DNA of 64,000 nt from an uncultured Chloroflexota bacterium (GCA_902791025.1 CADATZ010000012.1:18741-82740); one strand, 5' to 3'; numbered from the stretch's first letter, positions 54,581-62,189 are shown. Notes: generated by a model not told the origin, from the letters alone. Numbers and translations: made by a program.

Positions 54581-54709
54581 GTAAGCGTCAAATAGAAGAC
54601 GGATTGAAAAGGGTAATGAAAAAAGACCATACTCTAAAGAAGTCTCGAGATTTTTACGAGAAACTCATGGAAATCTCGAGAAAGCTATGAAAGTAGTAAG
54701 GAGTATGGA

Positions 54710-55081
54710 ATGGAAAAGGGAAAATATACCCTGAATTCGGCAAAACACGCATCAAAAATGGCCGAATGGCGGATCCGGATCGAAGAATGCCGGAACAGTG
54801 GGAAGACGGTAAAAAACTGGTGTAAAGAAAATCACATCAGTCTGAAAACATACTACAGATGGCAGCGGATCATCTGGGATGTTGAAACAGAAGACAGGGC
54901 CATCGAGCCGATAAAAACAGGAGGGATCGAATTTGTGGAAATACCGCAGATCAGGATGGAATCGGATTTTCATCAAGCAGAAATAGTGATCCGAAAAGGG
55001 AACTGGCAGATCGAGTTAAAAAACAATGCGAACCCGGCGCTCATCAAACAGATCATGCAAATGGTGATGCAGAATGTTTGA
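54710..55081 (+). CDS. tnpA: IS66-family accessory protein TnpA
   Basis: The 123-residue protein has the HTH region of IS66 TnpA (SKMAEWRIRIEECRNSGKTV, then WCKENHISLKTYYRWQR) and an acidic C-terminal half. It overlaps tnpB by 8 nt, the usual coupling. Without tnpC it cannot support transposition by itself. Confidence 0.85.
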   Translation: MEKGKYTLNSAKHASKMAEWRIRIEECRNSGKTVKNWCKENHISLKTYYRWQRIIWDVETEDRAIEPIKTGGIEFVEIPQIRMESDFHQAEIVIRKGNWQIELKNNANPALIKQIMQMVMQNV

Positions 55082-55427
55082 CCCATCAAAAGCCGAGCAT
55101 GTATATATCGCGGTCGGATACACCAATCTGAGGATGGGGATCGATGGACTTTCCGGAGTGGTTGCAAACACGTTCCATCAGAATCCGCAGAGCAATTCAC
55201 TGTTTTTGTTTTGCGGGCGAAAGAAAGACCGGATCAAAGGACTGTATTGGGATAACGATGGATATATCCTGTTATATAAACGATTGGAGAGCGGACGATA
55301 TCAATGGCCGCGGAATGAAAGTGAACTGAAGGAATTGACGGCACAGCAATTCCGCTGGCTGATGGAAGGTTTGAGTATTTACGAAAAAAAGGCAATCCAG
55401 CCAATACAGGAATCATTTACATATTAG
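55074..55427 (+). CDS. tnpB: IS66-family accessory protein TnpB
   Basis: The 117-residue protein matches IS66 Orf2: YIAVGYTNLRMGIDGLSGVV, LFLFCGRKKDRIKGLYWDNDGYILLYKRLESGRYQWP and LTAQQFRWLMEGLSI. It appears complete. The transposase gene tnpC, which should follow, is missing, so the element is inactive unless helped in trans. Confidence 0.9.
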   Translation: MFDPSKAEHVYIAVGYTNLRMGIDGLSGVVANTFHQNPQSNSLFLFCGRKKDRIKGLYWDNDGYILLYKRLESGRYQWPRNESELKELTAQQFRWLMEGLSIYEKKAIQPIQESFTY

Positions 55428-55502
55428 ATAAACCTTAACAAATAACAATTGTCATTAAAGCCTCGTATTAGAGATAAGATTAACGATTATATGTTAAAAT
55501 TA

Positions 55503-55534
55503 TAGCCATCCCTAACGGGTGCGTGGATTGAAAT
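55503..55534 (+). repeat. Orphan type I-C-like CRISPR repeat
   Basis: The last 18 nt, GGGTGCGTGGATTGAAAT, match the 3' end of type I-C repeats such as those of Bacillus halodurans. The 5' part (AGCCATCCCTAAC) is degraded. Only one copy is present, and no I-C cas genes are in the window. It lies about 65 nt beyond the IS66 fragment. Confidence 0.6.
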
Positions 55535-56240
55535 TCAGTATAAAGATGTGTTTGGATGGTTGAGTTTGTAAGGTAGGAACTGTTGCCGGACTGTTCTGTA
55601 TTTCACATGAGGGCATGAGACGGGTACAGGCACCTTCGGTTCCAGCCCCGCGTAAAAAACGGGGACGGTTTTGTGTGCGCGGGCGGAGTTTGAAGGTCTT
55701 AAGCGTAGTTCGGCACACAGAACTGTCACCGGGGGAGGACGGTCAGCATCGAAGAAAGCCGGCACCGCAACTGTTTGGGCATCTGTTCTGCAGGATTGGG
55801 CGCTGTGTGTCCGGGGACTGGACCGCTTGCGGGCCTGTACCCACTGTGTGTAAACAGCGGATGGACAAGTGGTTTTTTGGGTGGTTTGGTGTTGAGCCCG
55901 GGGGTGGGTGTTGTTGCCGGATAAGCGGGTGGCTCCTTGCGGTATATGTGCGTGCGCTCGGGTACAGGCCCCGTTGGGTCCAGTCCCCGATATATGAATA
56001 CAGCGGATGGACAAGCGGGGCTGTGGGTGGTTCGGCGTTGAGCTTGGGATGGAGATGTGCGCCTGAGAAAAGCAGCTGCTCGATAGCCGGGCATTTGTGC
56101 GGGCTTCGCCTCAGCAAATTCCCGGCCCGGTGCGCGTACCCGGGGCGTTTACCACAAAATTTGGCATTTGTCAACCGCCAATATTGGTGGTTTTCTTTTT
56201 TAAATTTTTGAATATACTCTTGTTAACGATTGAAACGGGG

Positions 56241-56274
56241 ACGGTTATCCCGTACATGGTACGGGGAACCGTCA
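56241..56274. repeat. GACGGTTATCCCGTAC palindrome, copy 1
   Basis: GACGGTTATCCCGTAC pairs with GTACGGGGAACCGTC around a 3-nt loop with small mismatches. The inverse-orientation copy is at 56470-56509. Confidence 0.7.
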
Positions 56275-56469
56275 TCCAGGGTAGGACCGACAGAATTATG
56301 GGGATTCGGCTTCATGAGGTTAAGAAAAGTCTAACCTTGCAAGCGCTAAAGGAGAGCCTGATTGTCGTTGAACCTGGTACTTTCAGAAGCGCGGGGACAG
56401 ATTCATGAGGGTAATAAGTATTTATTAACCTCATGCGCATTCAAATCTGAAAACGGCGGCCTGATAACA

Positions 56470-56509
56470 GGTGACGGTCCCCCGTACCAGGTACGGGATA
56501 ACCGTCACC
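56470..56509. repeat. GACGGTTATCCCGTAC palindrome, copy 2
   Basis: GTGACGGTCCCCCGTACC pairs with GGTACGGGATAACCGTCAC. Together with copy 1 it bounds a 195-bp segment that carries no recognisable gene. Confidence 0.7.
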
Positions 56510-56662
56510 GGGTGAGTTCAGGATTCAGTGGTTAATGGCCGGTGGTCAGGGACAAGGGGCAGGGTGGTATCAGCTAACACCTAACACCTAACACCTGATA
56601 AGACTGGATTGAAACAAGGGACTGTTGCCGACAGGCGACTGTCCCGGGAAAGGGAGGAACAT

Positions 56663-58684
56663 ATGGGCAGCGCGATGATGGATATGATGTTCAGAAACGC
56701 ATGTATGAATTTGTCGAACGGGATCGTGAACCCGCTTGACAAAGATATTTTGTCCTATGCTCCTCTTCCGGACAGCGTGATCGATCCTTATATCACGCAG
56801 GAAGTCGACCCGCTGCAAACGATGAACCTCACGAACAATACGCTGAAGGTCTGGGTCGAAGAGTCCAAAAAGGCGAATTATTTCACCACGCATTTTGTTA
56901 CACTCAGCCGCATGATCATGAACGGGGTCGCCACGATGGCGCGCGGATTGGTCACGCTGCATTTGCGCGGTGAGGACCTGGAGCAGGCTCCGCTTTCCAT
57001 TCAGGATTTGATCAGTATTTCTTCCTATCAATTTCGCAAGAGTTATATCGGGGTTTTGCAGACGGTGAAATCCAAGCCGGAGGTCAGCGAGCGTCTGCTG
57101 ATGAACCAGCTGCGCTGGAATAATACGCTGATCAAGCTGTTTAAGACGCGGGAGAAATTGGAACGGCCAGTTGTCAGTGGACAGTGTTCAGTGATCAGTG
57201 CCCAGGGGCTGGAAAATGATGAAGGAAAAAATAATAACGAAGTTCCGCATATAGATTTGGAAAGTTCAAATTCTTTGGATGATGAGAAGGCTTTGACTGA
57301 AGCCGAAATTAAATCTATTGCTGATCCTAACGTCTCAAGTCTTGAGTCTGGATCTTCTGAGATCTCAAGTGTCGAGACTGATGTCTCTCCGCTCACTGAG
57401 CTTTCGGAGTTTCCCGCTTTGGCGGCTCCGGGTGCGTATGGTGCGATTCGGGCATATGGGGCGCTGGAAAATAAGAAAGCGGAAAAGAAAAAACAATCAG
57501 GGGCCAGGAGCCAGTGGCAGGGAAATGAGGAAGGAAGAAGGAAGAAGAAAATGGATTCGGAAAGTTCAGAATCCGAAAGTCAGGAACAAGGAGCAAGGAG
57601 CAAGGGGACGGGAAATGAAGAAGGAGGAATGAAGAATGAAGCGAATTTGGAAAGTTCAGAATCGGGGAGTCAGGAGCAAGGAACAAGGAGCAAGGGGACG
57701 GGAAATGAAGAAGGAAGAGTGAAGAATGAAGTGAATTTGGAAAGTTCAGAATCAGGGAGTCAGGAGCAAGGGGCAAGGGACCAGGATGGAAGTGGTGACG
57801 AAGATGATTCTTCATTGGATGAAACCGGGCAGAATTGCAGAGACGCACATGGGGACATGCACGCTTGTGCGGGCTGCGCCGCACATGGGGACAGGCACGC
57901 TTGTGCGGGCTGCGCCGCACAAGATGCCAGTCCCCATGTGCTTCGGGAGGGAATGGGGCGGCCGCCGGAATATGCGCGGGTTCTTTACCGGGCACTTTGC
58001 CGGAGTTCGGGGAACGAGGAAGGTGCGCTCGAATTCACTCTCGATGAAATTTACCAGCTTTTAGGGGATCCTGAGTTCTGCAGGTATGAGCCGCAGCTGG
58101 CGGCTGATTTAACACTTTCTGAAATTGAATGCTGTCATTTCCCGCAGCCGCCGGATCGTCAGCCGCTCCAGCAGCTTGAACGTATCCCCTTCCTGCTGTT
58201 CCTTGACCGTCTTGGTGATGCAGACGCTGCCCAGCTGACTGATCAATTTTTCAAGCTGAGCGCACATCTGGAAATAGAGCGGGGAGTGTCGGTTGATCTC
58301 GCGCATGATTTTGAAGGTCTCATTCGCCTCAACCTCGAGCATCATCGCCGTTTCCTGAAATTTGAGGGTATCCGTGCCGAAGGAATCAGAATATTCGAAC
58401 TCATAGCCGTATTTGTCTTTATCGCCAAATTTGGCCGCGTTTTTTATTTGCAGCTTTCGCATTGCACGCACACCGTCAATGATGTCCATGGTTTCAACCG
58501 TCATCTCATTCATTCGACACGTACCTCCTTTCGTTCAGTGGTCAGGGATCAGTGGCCAGTGGCCAGATGGAGCAAGGAACAAGGAGCAAGGAACACCCTA
58601 AGACCTATCTCCTATCTCCTATATCCTAACCCCTATAATAGCACTAATTTCTATTATGTCAATATATTAAATATTATTTTCTAA
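56663..58684 (+). CDS. Hypothetical protein with repeat-built middle; C-terminal third doubtful
   Basis: ATG 56663 follows GGGAGG. Residues 1-175 look like a genuine unknown protein (MDMMFRNACMNLSNGIVNPLDKDILSYAPLPDSV ... LLMNQLRWNNTLIKLFKTREKLER). The rest of the frame is largely built from DNA repeats found between genes elsewhere: CAGTGxTC units at 57170-57205 (VVSGQCSVISAQG), three GGAGCAAGGAACAAGG blocks (SQEQGARSKGTGNEEG) and a palindromic repeat at 57845-57942. A sensible segment follows (EYARVLYRALCRSS ... LDEIYQLLGDPE). From 58109 to the stop the frame is antisense to a well-supported minus-strand gene. The true end is probably before 58109 and was lost by a frameshift or stop mutation; I cannot tell. 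Confidence 0.5.
   Translation: MGSAMMDMMFRNACMNLSNGIVNPLDKDILSYAPLPDSVIDPYITQEVDPLQTMNLTNNTLKVWVEESKKANYFTTHFVTLSRMIMNGVATMARGLVTLHLRGEDLEQAPLSIQDLISISSYQFRKSYIGVLQTVKSKPEVSERLLMNQLRWNNTLIKLFKTREKLERPVVSGQCSVISAQGLENDEGKNNNEVPHIDLESSNSLDDEKALTEAEIKSIADPNVSSLESGSSEISSVETDVSPLTELSEFPALAAPGAYGAIRAYGALENKKAEKKKQSGARSQWQGNEEGRRKKKMDSESSESESQEQGARSKGTGNEEGGMKNEANLESSESGSQEQGTRSKGTGNEEGRVKNEVNLESSESGSQEQGARDQDGSGDEDDSSLDETGQNCRDAHGDMHACAGCAAHGDRHACAGCAAQDASPHVLREGMGRPPEYARVLYRALCRSSGNEEGALEFTLDEIYQLLGDPEFCRYEPQLAADLTLSEIECCHFPQPPDRQPLQQLERIPFLLFLDRLGDADAAQLTDQFFKLSAHLEIERGVSVDLAHDFEGLIRLNLEHHRRFLKFEGIRAEGIRIFELIAVFVFIAKFGRVFYLQLSHCTHTVNDVHGFNRHLIHSTRTSFRSVVRDQWPVARWSKEQGARNTLRPISYLLYPNPYNSTNFYYVNILNIIF
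57845..57942. repeat. Palindromic interspersed repeat, copy 8, inside a reading frame
   Basis: One arm (CACATGGGGACAGGCACGC TTGTGCGG-type) is present twice in tandem (57847 and 57882), followed by the opposite arm (CCGCACAAGATGCCAGTCCCC). It is in frame and translated as HACAGCAAHGDRHACAGCAAQDASPH-like sequence, rich in Cys and His. Confidence 0.8.
58109..58513 (-). CDS. Hypothetical 134-residue protein
   Basis: The ATG at 58513 follows a full AAAGGAGG site with about 10-nt spacing. The product (MNEMTVETMDIIDGVRAMRKL ... QETAMMLEVEANETFKIMREINRHSPLYFQMCAQLEKLISQLGS) is a well-balanced, helical, probably cytoplasmic protein with no recognised family. It is fully antisense to the end of the plus-strand frame above. 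Its ribosome binding site and normal composition make it the better supported of the two. Confidence 0.6.
   Translation of the reverse strand: MNEMTVETMDIIDGVRAMRKLQIKNAAKFGDKDKYGYEFEYSDSFGTDTLKFQETAMMLEVEANETFKIMREINRHSPLYFQMCAQLEKLISQLGSVCITKTVKEQQEGDTFKLLERLTIRRLREMTAFNFRKC
58534..58640. repeat. Three short tandem repeat families in a row
   Basis: CAGTGGTCAGGGATCAGTGG units (58534-58566), GGAGCAAGGAACAAGG units (58567-58594) and CCTATCTCCTATATCC units (58602-58636) follow each other immediately upstream of the minus-strand gene. Confidence 0.75.
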
Positions 58685-58796
58685 AATATATTACTTAAAT
58701 CATATTTATATAGTTATTATTACAATAAATTATAGAAACAAGAGAATTCAATGTAAGGATGGTAATGTGTGTGCAGGTGTACATTGAAGGGCCCCA

Positions 58797-59057
58797 GTGT
58801 TTCACGATGAAAGTTCAGTCGGGAAAACGTACCTGGGGTTCCCGGCGATGTCAAACGAGGCAGTCAAGAAAGATTATTATGCGGATGATACAAGGGGGAA
58901 AAGAATAGATGTCGAAGTCAATATGTTATATAATAATAGCAAGAGGCTTCCTGATTATAATTATATTCATGGAACAATTCTGATCATGATAACCGGTGAG
59001 GTGCTGGTTCTTATGCTTTATCGTCTTGGAACACATTTGGAGCTATTCAAGAAATAG
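58797..59057 (+). pseudogene. Chimeric remnant: Rpn-like fragment joined to a YafQ toxin tail
   Basis: The frame starts at GTG without a clear site. Residues about 18-65 (KKDYYADDTRGKRIDVEVNMLYNNSKRLPDYNY) resemble the PD-(D/E)XK core of Rpn-family proteins (Asp ... Glu-x-x, then RLP). The last 20 residues, GEVLVLMLYRLGTHLELFKK, are the C-terminus of a YafQ-type toxin and match the toxin gene at 62186-62467. The toxin part lies in an 83-bp segment (58993-59075) repeated directly at 62406-62488. It is a recombination scar rather than a gene; the Rpn assignment is tentative. Confidence 0.6.
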
Positions 59058-59119
59058 CCTTGAAAATCGGAATTTGATGATATATAGATGATATACAAAG
59101 GAAAAAGGGGTAAAGGATC

Positions 59120-60379
59120 ATGAAAATTAAAAGCCGGAACTTATCGTATGAAGATGTTCTGCTGCTTCCTCATGAAAAGCATCAGATGCCGAAAAGACCA
59201 TCCATGTTTTTCAGGACTCTCCTGAAAATCGCGAGCACTCCCGATCTCAGGGCGACGGATTTCTCGGTGCAAGAGGAAGGAATGGAAAACCTTGGGAAAA
59301 ACGAACCGGCGCTGTTCCTGATGAACCACTCCAGTTTTATTGACCTGAAGATCGCCTCTGTGATCCTTTATCCGCGTCCATTCAATATCGTCTGCACATC
59401 CGACGGGTTCGTCGGCAAATCAGGCCTGATGAGGAATCTTGGATGCATTCCTGCAAGAAAGTTCATTTTTGACACGACACTTGTCCGTGACATGGTATAT
59501 GCGGTTCGGGAACTGCGGGATTCGATCCTGCTGTATCCGGAAGCAAGTTACAGCTTTGACGGGACGGCTACACCGCTGCCCGACTCACTTGGCAAGCTGC
59601 TGAAGCTGCTGAAAATTCCGGTAATCATGATCAGGACATCCGGAGCCTTTTTGAGGGATCCTCTCTACAATATGCTCCAATTGAGGAAGGTAAAAGTCAG
59701 CGCAAAAATGACATATGTCCTTTCACCTGAAGAAATTATGGAAAAAAGTGTCGATGAACTCAACGAAATACTCAGGGGACTGTTTTCATTCGACTATTTC
59801 CGTGAACAAAAGGAAAACAATATCCGTGTGACTGAGCCATTCCGTGCCGACGGCCTGAACCGGGTCCTTTATAAATGTCCGCACTGCCTTTCGGAAGGGA
59901 AAATGACAGGGAAAGGGACAAAGCTCAGCTGCGGAGGCTGTGGGAAAACATGGAAAATGACCGAAACCGGAACTTTACAGGCGGAAGATGGCAAGAATAT
60001 TTTCACTCATATTCCCGACTGGTATGCCTGGGAGCGTGAACAGGTCAGGAAAGAAATTGAAGCCGGTACATATAATCTGGTTATTCCGGTAAAGATTGGG
60101 ATGCTGGTAGATTCCAAAAGTATTTACTTCGTCGGAGACGGCCGCCTGATCCATAATGCGGAGGGTTTCCGGCTGACCGGGTGCAGCGGAAAACTTGACT
60201 ATCAGCAATCTCCTGCGGCATCATACAGTCTCTACTCCGATTATTATTGGTATGAGATCGGAGATATGATCTGTATCGGCGACACAAGTGCATTATATTA
60301 TTGTTTTCCAAAAGAAGGCGGCGATATCGCCGCTAAAACCAGGCTCGCCGCCGAAGAATTGTATAAAATCAACCGATAG
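59120..60379 (+). CDS. PlsC-like acyltransferase with zinc ribbon
   Basis: The 419-residue protein has a lysophospholipid acyltransferase domain at about 45-220 with NHSSFID (His70, Asp75) as the HX4D motif and PEASYSFDG in place of the usual EGTR block. A zinc ribbon (CPHC near 254, CGGC near 273) and a beta-rich domain follow, ending near FPKEGGDIAAKTRLAAEELYKINR. It probably transfers an acyl chain to a lipid or sugar acceptor at the membrane; the Arg of EGTR is missing, so the acceptor may be unusual. The site AAAGGATC precedes the ATG. Two membrane protein genes follow on the same strand after 66 nt. Confidence 0.7.
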   Translation: MKIKSRNLSYEDVLLLPHEKHQMPKRPSMFFRTLLKIASTPDLRATDFSVQEEGMENLGKNEPALFLMNHSSFIDLKIASVILYPRPFNIVCTSDGFVGKSGLMRNLGCIPARKFIFDTTLVRDMVYAVRELRDSILLYPEASYSFDGTATPLPDSLGKLLKLLKIPVIMIRTSGAFLRDPLYNMLQLRKVKVSAKMTYVLSPEEIMEKSVDELNEILRGLFSFDYFREQKENNIRVTEPFRADGLNRVLYKCPHCLSEGKMTGKGTKLSCGGCGKTWKMTETGTLQAEDGKNIFTHIPDWYAWEREQVRKEIEAGTYNLVIPVKIGMLVDSKSIYFVGDGRLIHNAEGFRLTGCSGKLDYQQSPAASYSLYSDYYWYEIGDMICIGDTSALYYCFPKEGGDIAAKTRLAAEELYKINR

Positions 60380-60445
60380 CAATTCCAATTTGTGAAGAAA
60401 GAAGAGCAGTACAGAACCAATTACCACTCATAAGGAAAAGATTTA

Positions 60446-61108
60446 ATGAAAATTGACGATAATAATAGGATTGAAGCGTTATTTCTAAGCGAACGCTGTA
60501 TGGCAGTTGTCTGCGCATTTATTGCCTCTATGGGTCTAATCTCCCTTGTTCTCTTTCGAAATGAAATGGAGCTGTTTGAGATATTTGGACTGCTGGTTAA
60601 AGTTGTGACTGCCGTGATGATTTATTTTGCGTTCAGATCGTATAAATGGGATGCGGCAAAGGGTTTACTGGGCAGTGTTTTGTTCAGCTTAATGTATCAC
60701 GAGGCTTATCTCGTTCTCGTAAAGTTATGGAGTCAGGATTTTGATACATACCTTGTCGCCGGTGTGTGGGGCAGCCTGTATCTGGCTGCTGCCGGAATGA
60801 CCTTATGGATGACGGTGATCATTACCGTCAACCATTTTATGGTAAATTACACACTGAAAAGCAATCCGAAAAACCTGATGCTGAACCGCATTTCCATTAT
60901 TTTTAAGTTTGCCACCTATATACTGCTTCTTGCGGCCAACAGAAGGCTTGGACTATCCTCGTCCCTTATGTGGAAAAACATATTGGAATATCTGACAGAC
61001 ATCGCTATTTTATTACTCGTGATCATGACAGAATCGCAGTTTGATAACTTCAAAAAACTGCGTCAGGAACTTCTGGCTGAAAAACGTAAAGGGGGTATGG
61101 AGAAATGA
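60446..61108 (+). CDS. Polytopic membrane protein of unknown function
   Basis: The 220-residue protein has about six hydrophobic segments (FIASMGLISLVLF, IFGLLVKVVTAVMIYFAF, LLGSVLFSLMYHEAYLVLV, YLAAAGMTLWMTVIITV, IIFKFATYILLLAA and ILLLVIM). It overlaps the next gene by 4 nt (ATGA), so the two are co-translated. No family is recognised. Confidence 0.7.
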   Translation: MKIDDNNRIEALFLSERCMAVVCAFIASMGLISLVLFRNEMELFEIFGLLVKVVTAVMIYFAFRSYKWDAAKGLLGSVLFSLMYHEAYLVLVKLWSQDFDTYLVAGVWGSLYLAAAGMTLWMTVIITVNHFMVNYTLKSNPKNLMLNRISIIFKFATYILLLAANRRLGLSSSLMWKNILEYLTDIAILLLVIMTESQFDNFKKLRQELLAEKRKGGMEK

Positions 61109-62079
61109 GCACAAAGGAACGTCTTTCCGGAATCTGGCTGATCACGATGAACCTTTTGGCGTTGTTAGCCTATACCGTTTTCTTCGTAGCCCAGATGTGG
61201 CTGGATATTCTGCACGCATGGTACCTGGCGCTGGTCATTCTGCAGGGTACGGCATTGTTTATCTATATGTGGGGACCTGATAAATTAAAATCAAAAAAAC
61301 TCAAAGTGTTGTACCGTCTCCTTTTCGTTTCTTCGTTTTTGGTGATTCCCTCTTTTCTTTTTATTTTTATGGGGCTTATTTCCCAATATCACGCAGAGAT
61401 ACCGGAAGCTATTGACGCCGCATCTATGCGTACGGAAGATATCCTTCCGAAAGATCAAACCGTGGTCTACAACACCGGCACGCTTTATGTATTTTTCCCG
61501 GAATACTCCGACATAGATCATGTAACCGGGAATCGTCCATCAAAATCAGATGAGTCCATCACCTGGTGCAGCGGGGCCGCTTTTCAGCACAGCGTAAGTC
61601 TCGGTTTTTCCGAGGTTGATGTAGAGGGTGATCATGCCGTAAACGGCACTCTTTACGAAAGCCCCTACAATAGGGATACCTTCGTGGCATTTACTTTTGC
61701 AGACGGAAAATATTCTTTTAATTTCGAAAACACCTCCGAAGCCATAAAAAAGGCAGCAGAAAAAGGAGGCAGCGGGTTTATGCAATTCGGGCTGATCCGG
61801 GACGGAGAGTCTGTAATGAATTTCGAAAGACCGAGAGCTCGTGTTTATCGGACCATGGCGGAGCTGAACGGAAATCTCTGCATTATTGATTCTGTAAAGA
61901 TGATGCATTTCACAGAGTTTATGGAAGAGCTGAAAAAGCTTGGTGTTACCAATGCCATCTATATGGATATGGGTGCCGGCTGGAATTACTCATGGTATCG
62001 GGAAGCCTCAGGCAAAGTCCGCACGCTTTTCGGACTTCCCGTACCATGGTCTCATAACTGGGTTGTTTTCCGTAAATGA
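61105..62079 (+). CDS. Membrane-anchored extracellular domain protein, possibly phosphodiester glycosidase-like
   Basis: Three membrane segments (about 10-30, 35-55 and 70-92) are followed by an extracytoplasmic domain of about 230 residues. The end (FERPRARVYRTMAELNGNLCIIDS ... FMEELKKLGVTNAIYMDMGAGWNYSWYRE) loosely resembles NAGPA/phosphodiester glycosidase domains (DUF2233), where the analogous stretch lies near the active site. This is a weak resemblance. The gene overlaps the membrane protein gene before it, and its stop overlaps the ATG of the antitoxin fragment. Confidence 0.6.
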   Translation: MSTKERLSGIWLITMNLLALLAYTVFFVAQMWLDILHAWYLALVILQGTALFIYMWGPDKLKSKKLKVLYRLLFVSSFLVIPSFLFIFMGLISQYHAEIPEAIDAASMRTEDILPKDQTVVYNTGTLYVFFPEYSDIDHVTGNRPSKSDESITWCSGAAFQHSVSLGFSEVDVEGDHAVNGTLYESPYNRDTFVAFTFADGKYSFNFENTSEAIKKAAEKGGSGFMQFGLIRDGESVMNFERPRARVYRTMAELNGNLCIIDSVKMMHFTEFMEELKKLGVTNAIYMDMGAGWNYSWYREASGKVRTLFGLPVPWSHNWVVFRK

Positions 62080-62189
62080 CATACAATCGCTTCCGTGCTG
62101 CAATCGAAGAAGGCAGGCGTATTGCTTCCGACAACAATGTGAAGGGCTATACCAATATGGACGATCTTAAGGCGGCGCTGGAAGTATGA
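62076..62189 (+). pseudogene. C-terminal fragment of a DinJ/RelB-type antitoxin
   Basis: The 37-residue frame MTYNRFRAAIEEGRRIASDN ... TNMDDLKAALEV matches only the C-terminal, toxin-binding half of DinJ antitoxins; the DNA-binding N-terminus is missing. Its ATG overlaps the stop of the previous gene and its end overlaps the toxin start by 4 nt, as in intact dinJ-yafQ operons. It looks like the join point of a deletion. Confidence 0.7.

Larger units (their letters stand above)
54581..55440 (+). mobile_element. IS66-family remnant (left end, tnpA, tnpB; tnpC missing)
   Basis: The left end starts GTAAGCGTCAAATAG, matching the 5'-GTAA start of IS66-family inverted repeats, exactly where the last CRISPR repeat breaks off. 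An inverted repeat CTCGAGATTT/AAATCTCGAG lies at 54644-54680. tnpA and tnpB follow with the family's overlapping arrangement. The large DDE transposase gene tnpC and a right end are absent. The right boundary is approximate. Confidence 0.8.
55540..56662. other. Gene-free nest of palindromes and direct repeats
   Basis: No convincing gene is seen. The stretch contains an inverted pair related to the palindromic repeats (GGGGACTGGACC at 55813 and GGTCCAGTCCCC ending 55988); a direct repeat starting CAGCGGATGGACAAG at 55855 and 56001, about 55 bp each; two copies of a palindrome (56241-56274 and 56470-56509, built on GACGGTTATCCCGTAC); a third palindrome at 56618-56645; the tandem repeats CAGTGGTC-like (56528-56556) and CTAACAC (56574-56596); and two GATTGAAAC motifs (56228 and 56605). 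Several open frames cross it but have repeat-derived, low-complexity products. Confidence 0.6.

Noticed and set aside
53691..54595. Open frames running through the CRISPR array (repeated YTIPETIRGLQ-type peptides)
   Set aside because: They only translate repeats and spacers; the array structure explains them.
54601..54609. GGATTGAAA inside the IS66 left end as a further CRISPR repeat scrap
   Set aside because: Only nine bases match and it lies within the IS end; chance is sufficient.
55615..56211. 198-codon frame in the repeat nest
   Set aside because: Product is Gly/Arg/Cys-rich and derived from palindromes; several opposite-strand frames are equally open.
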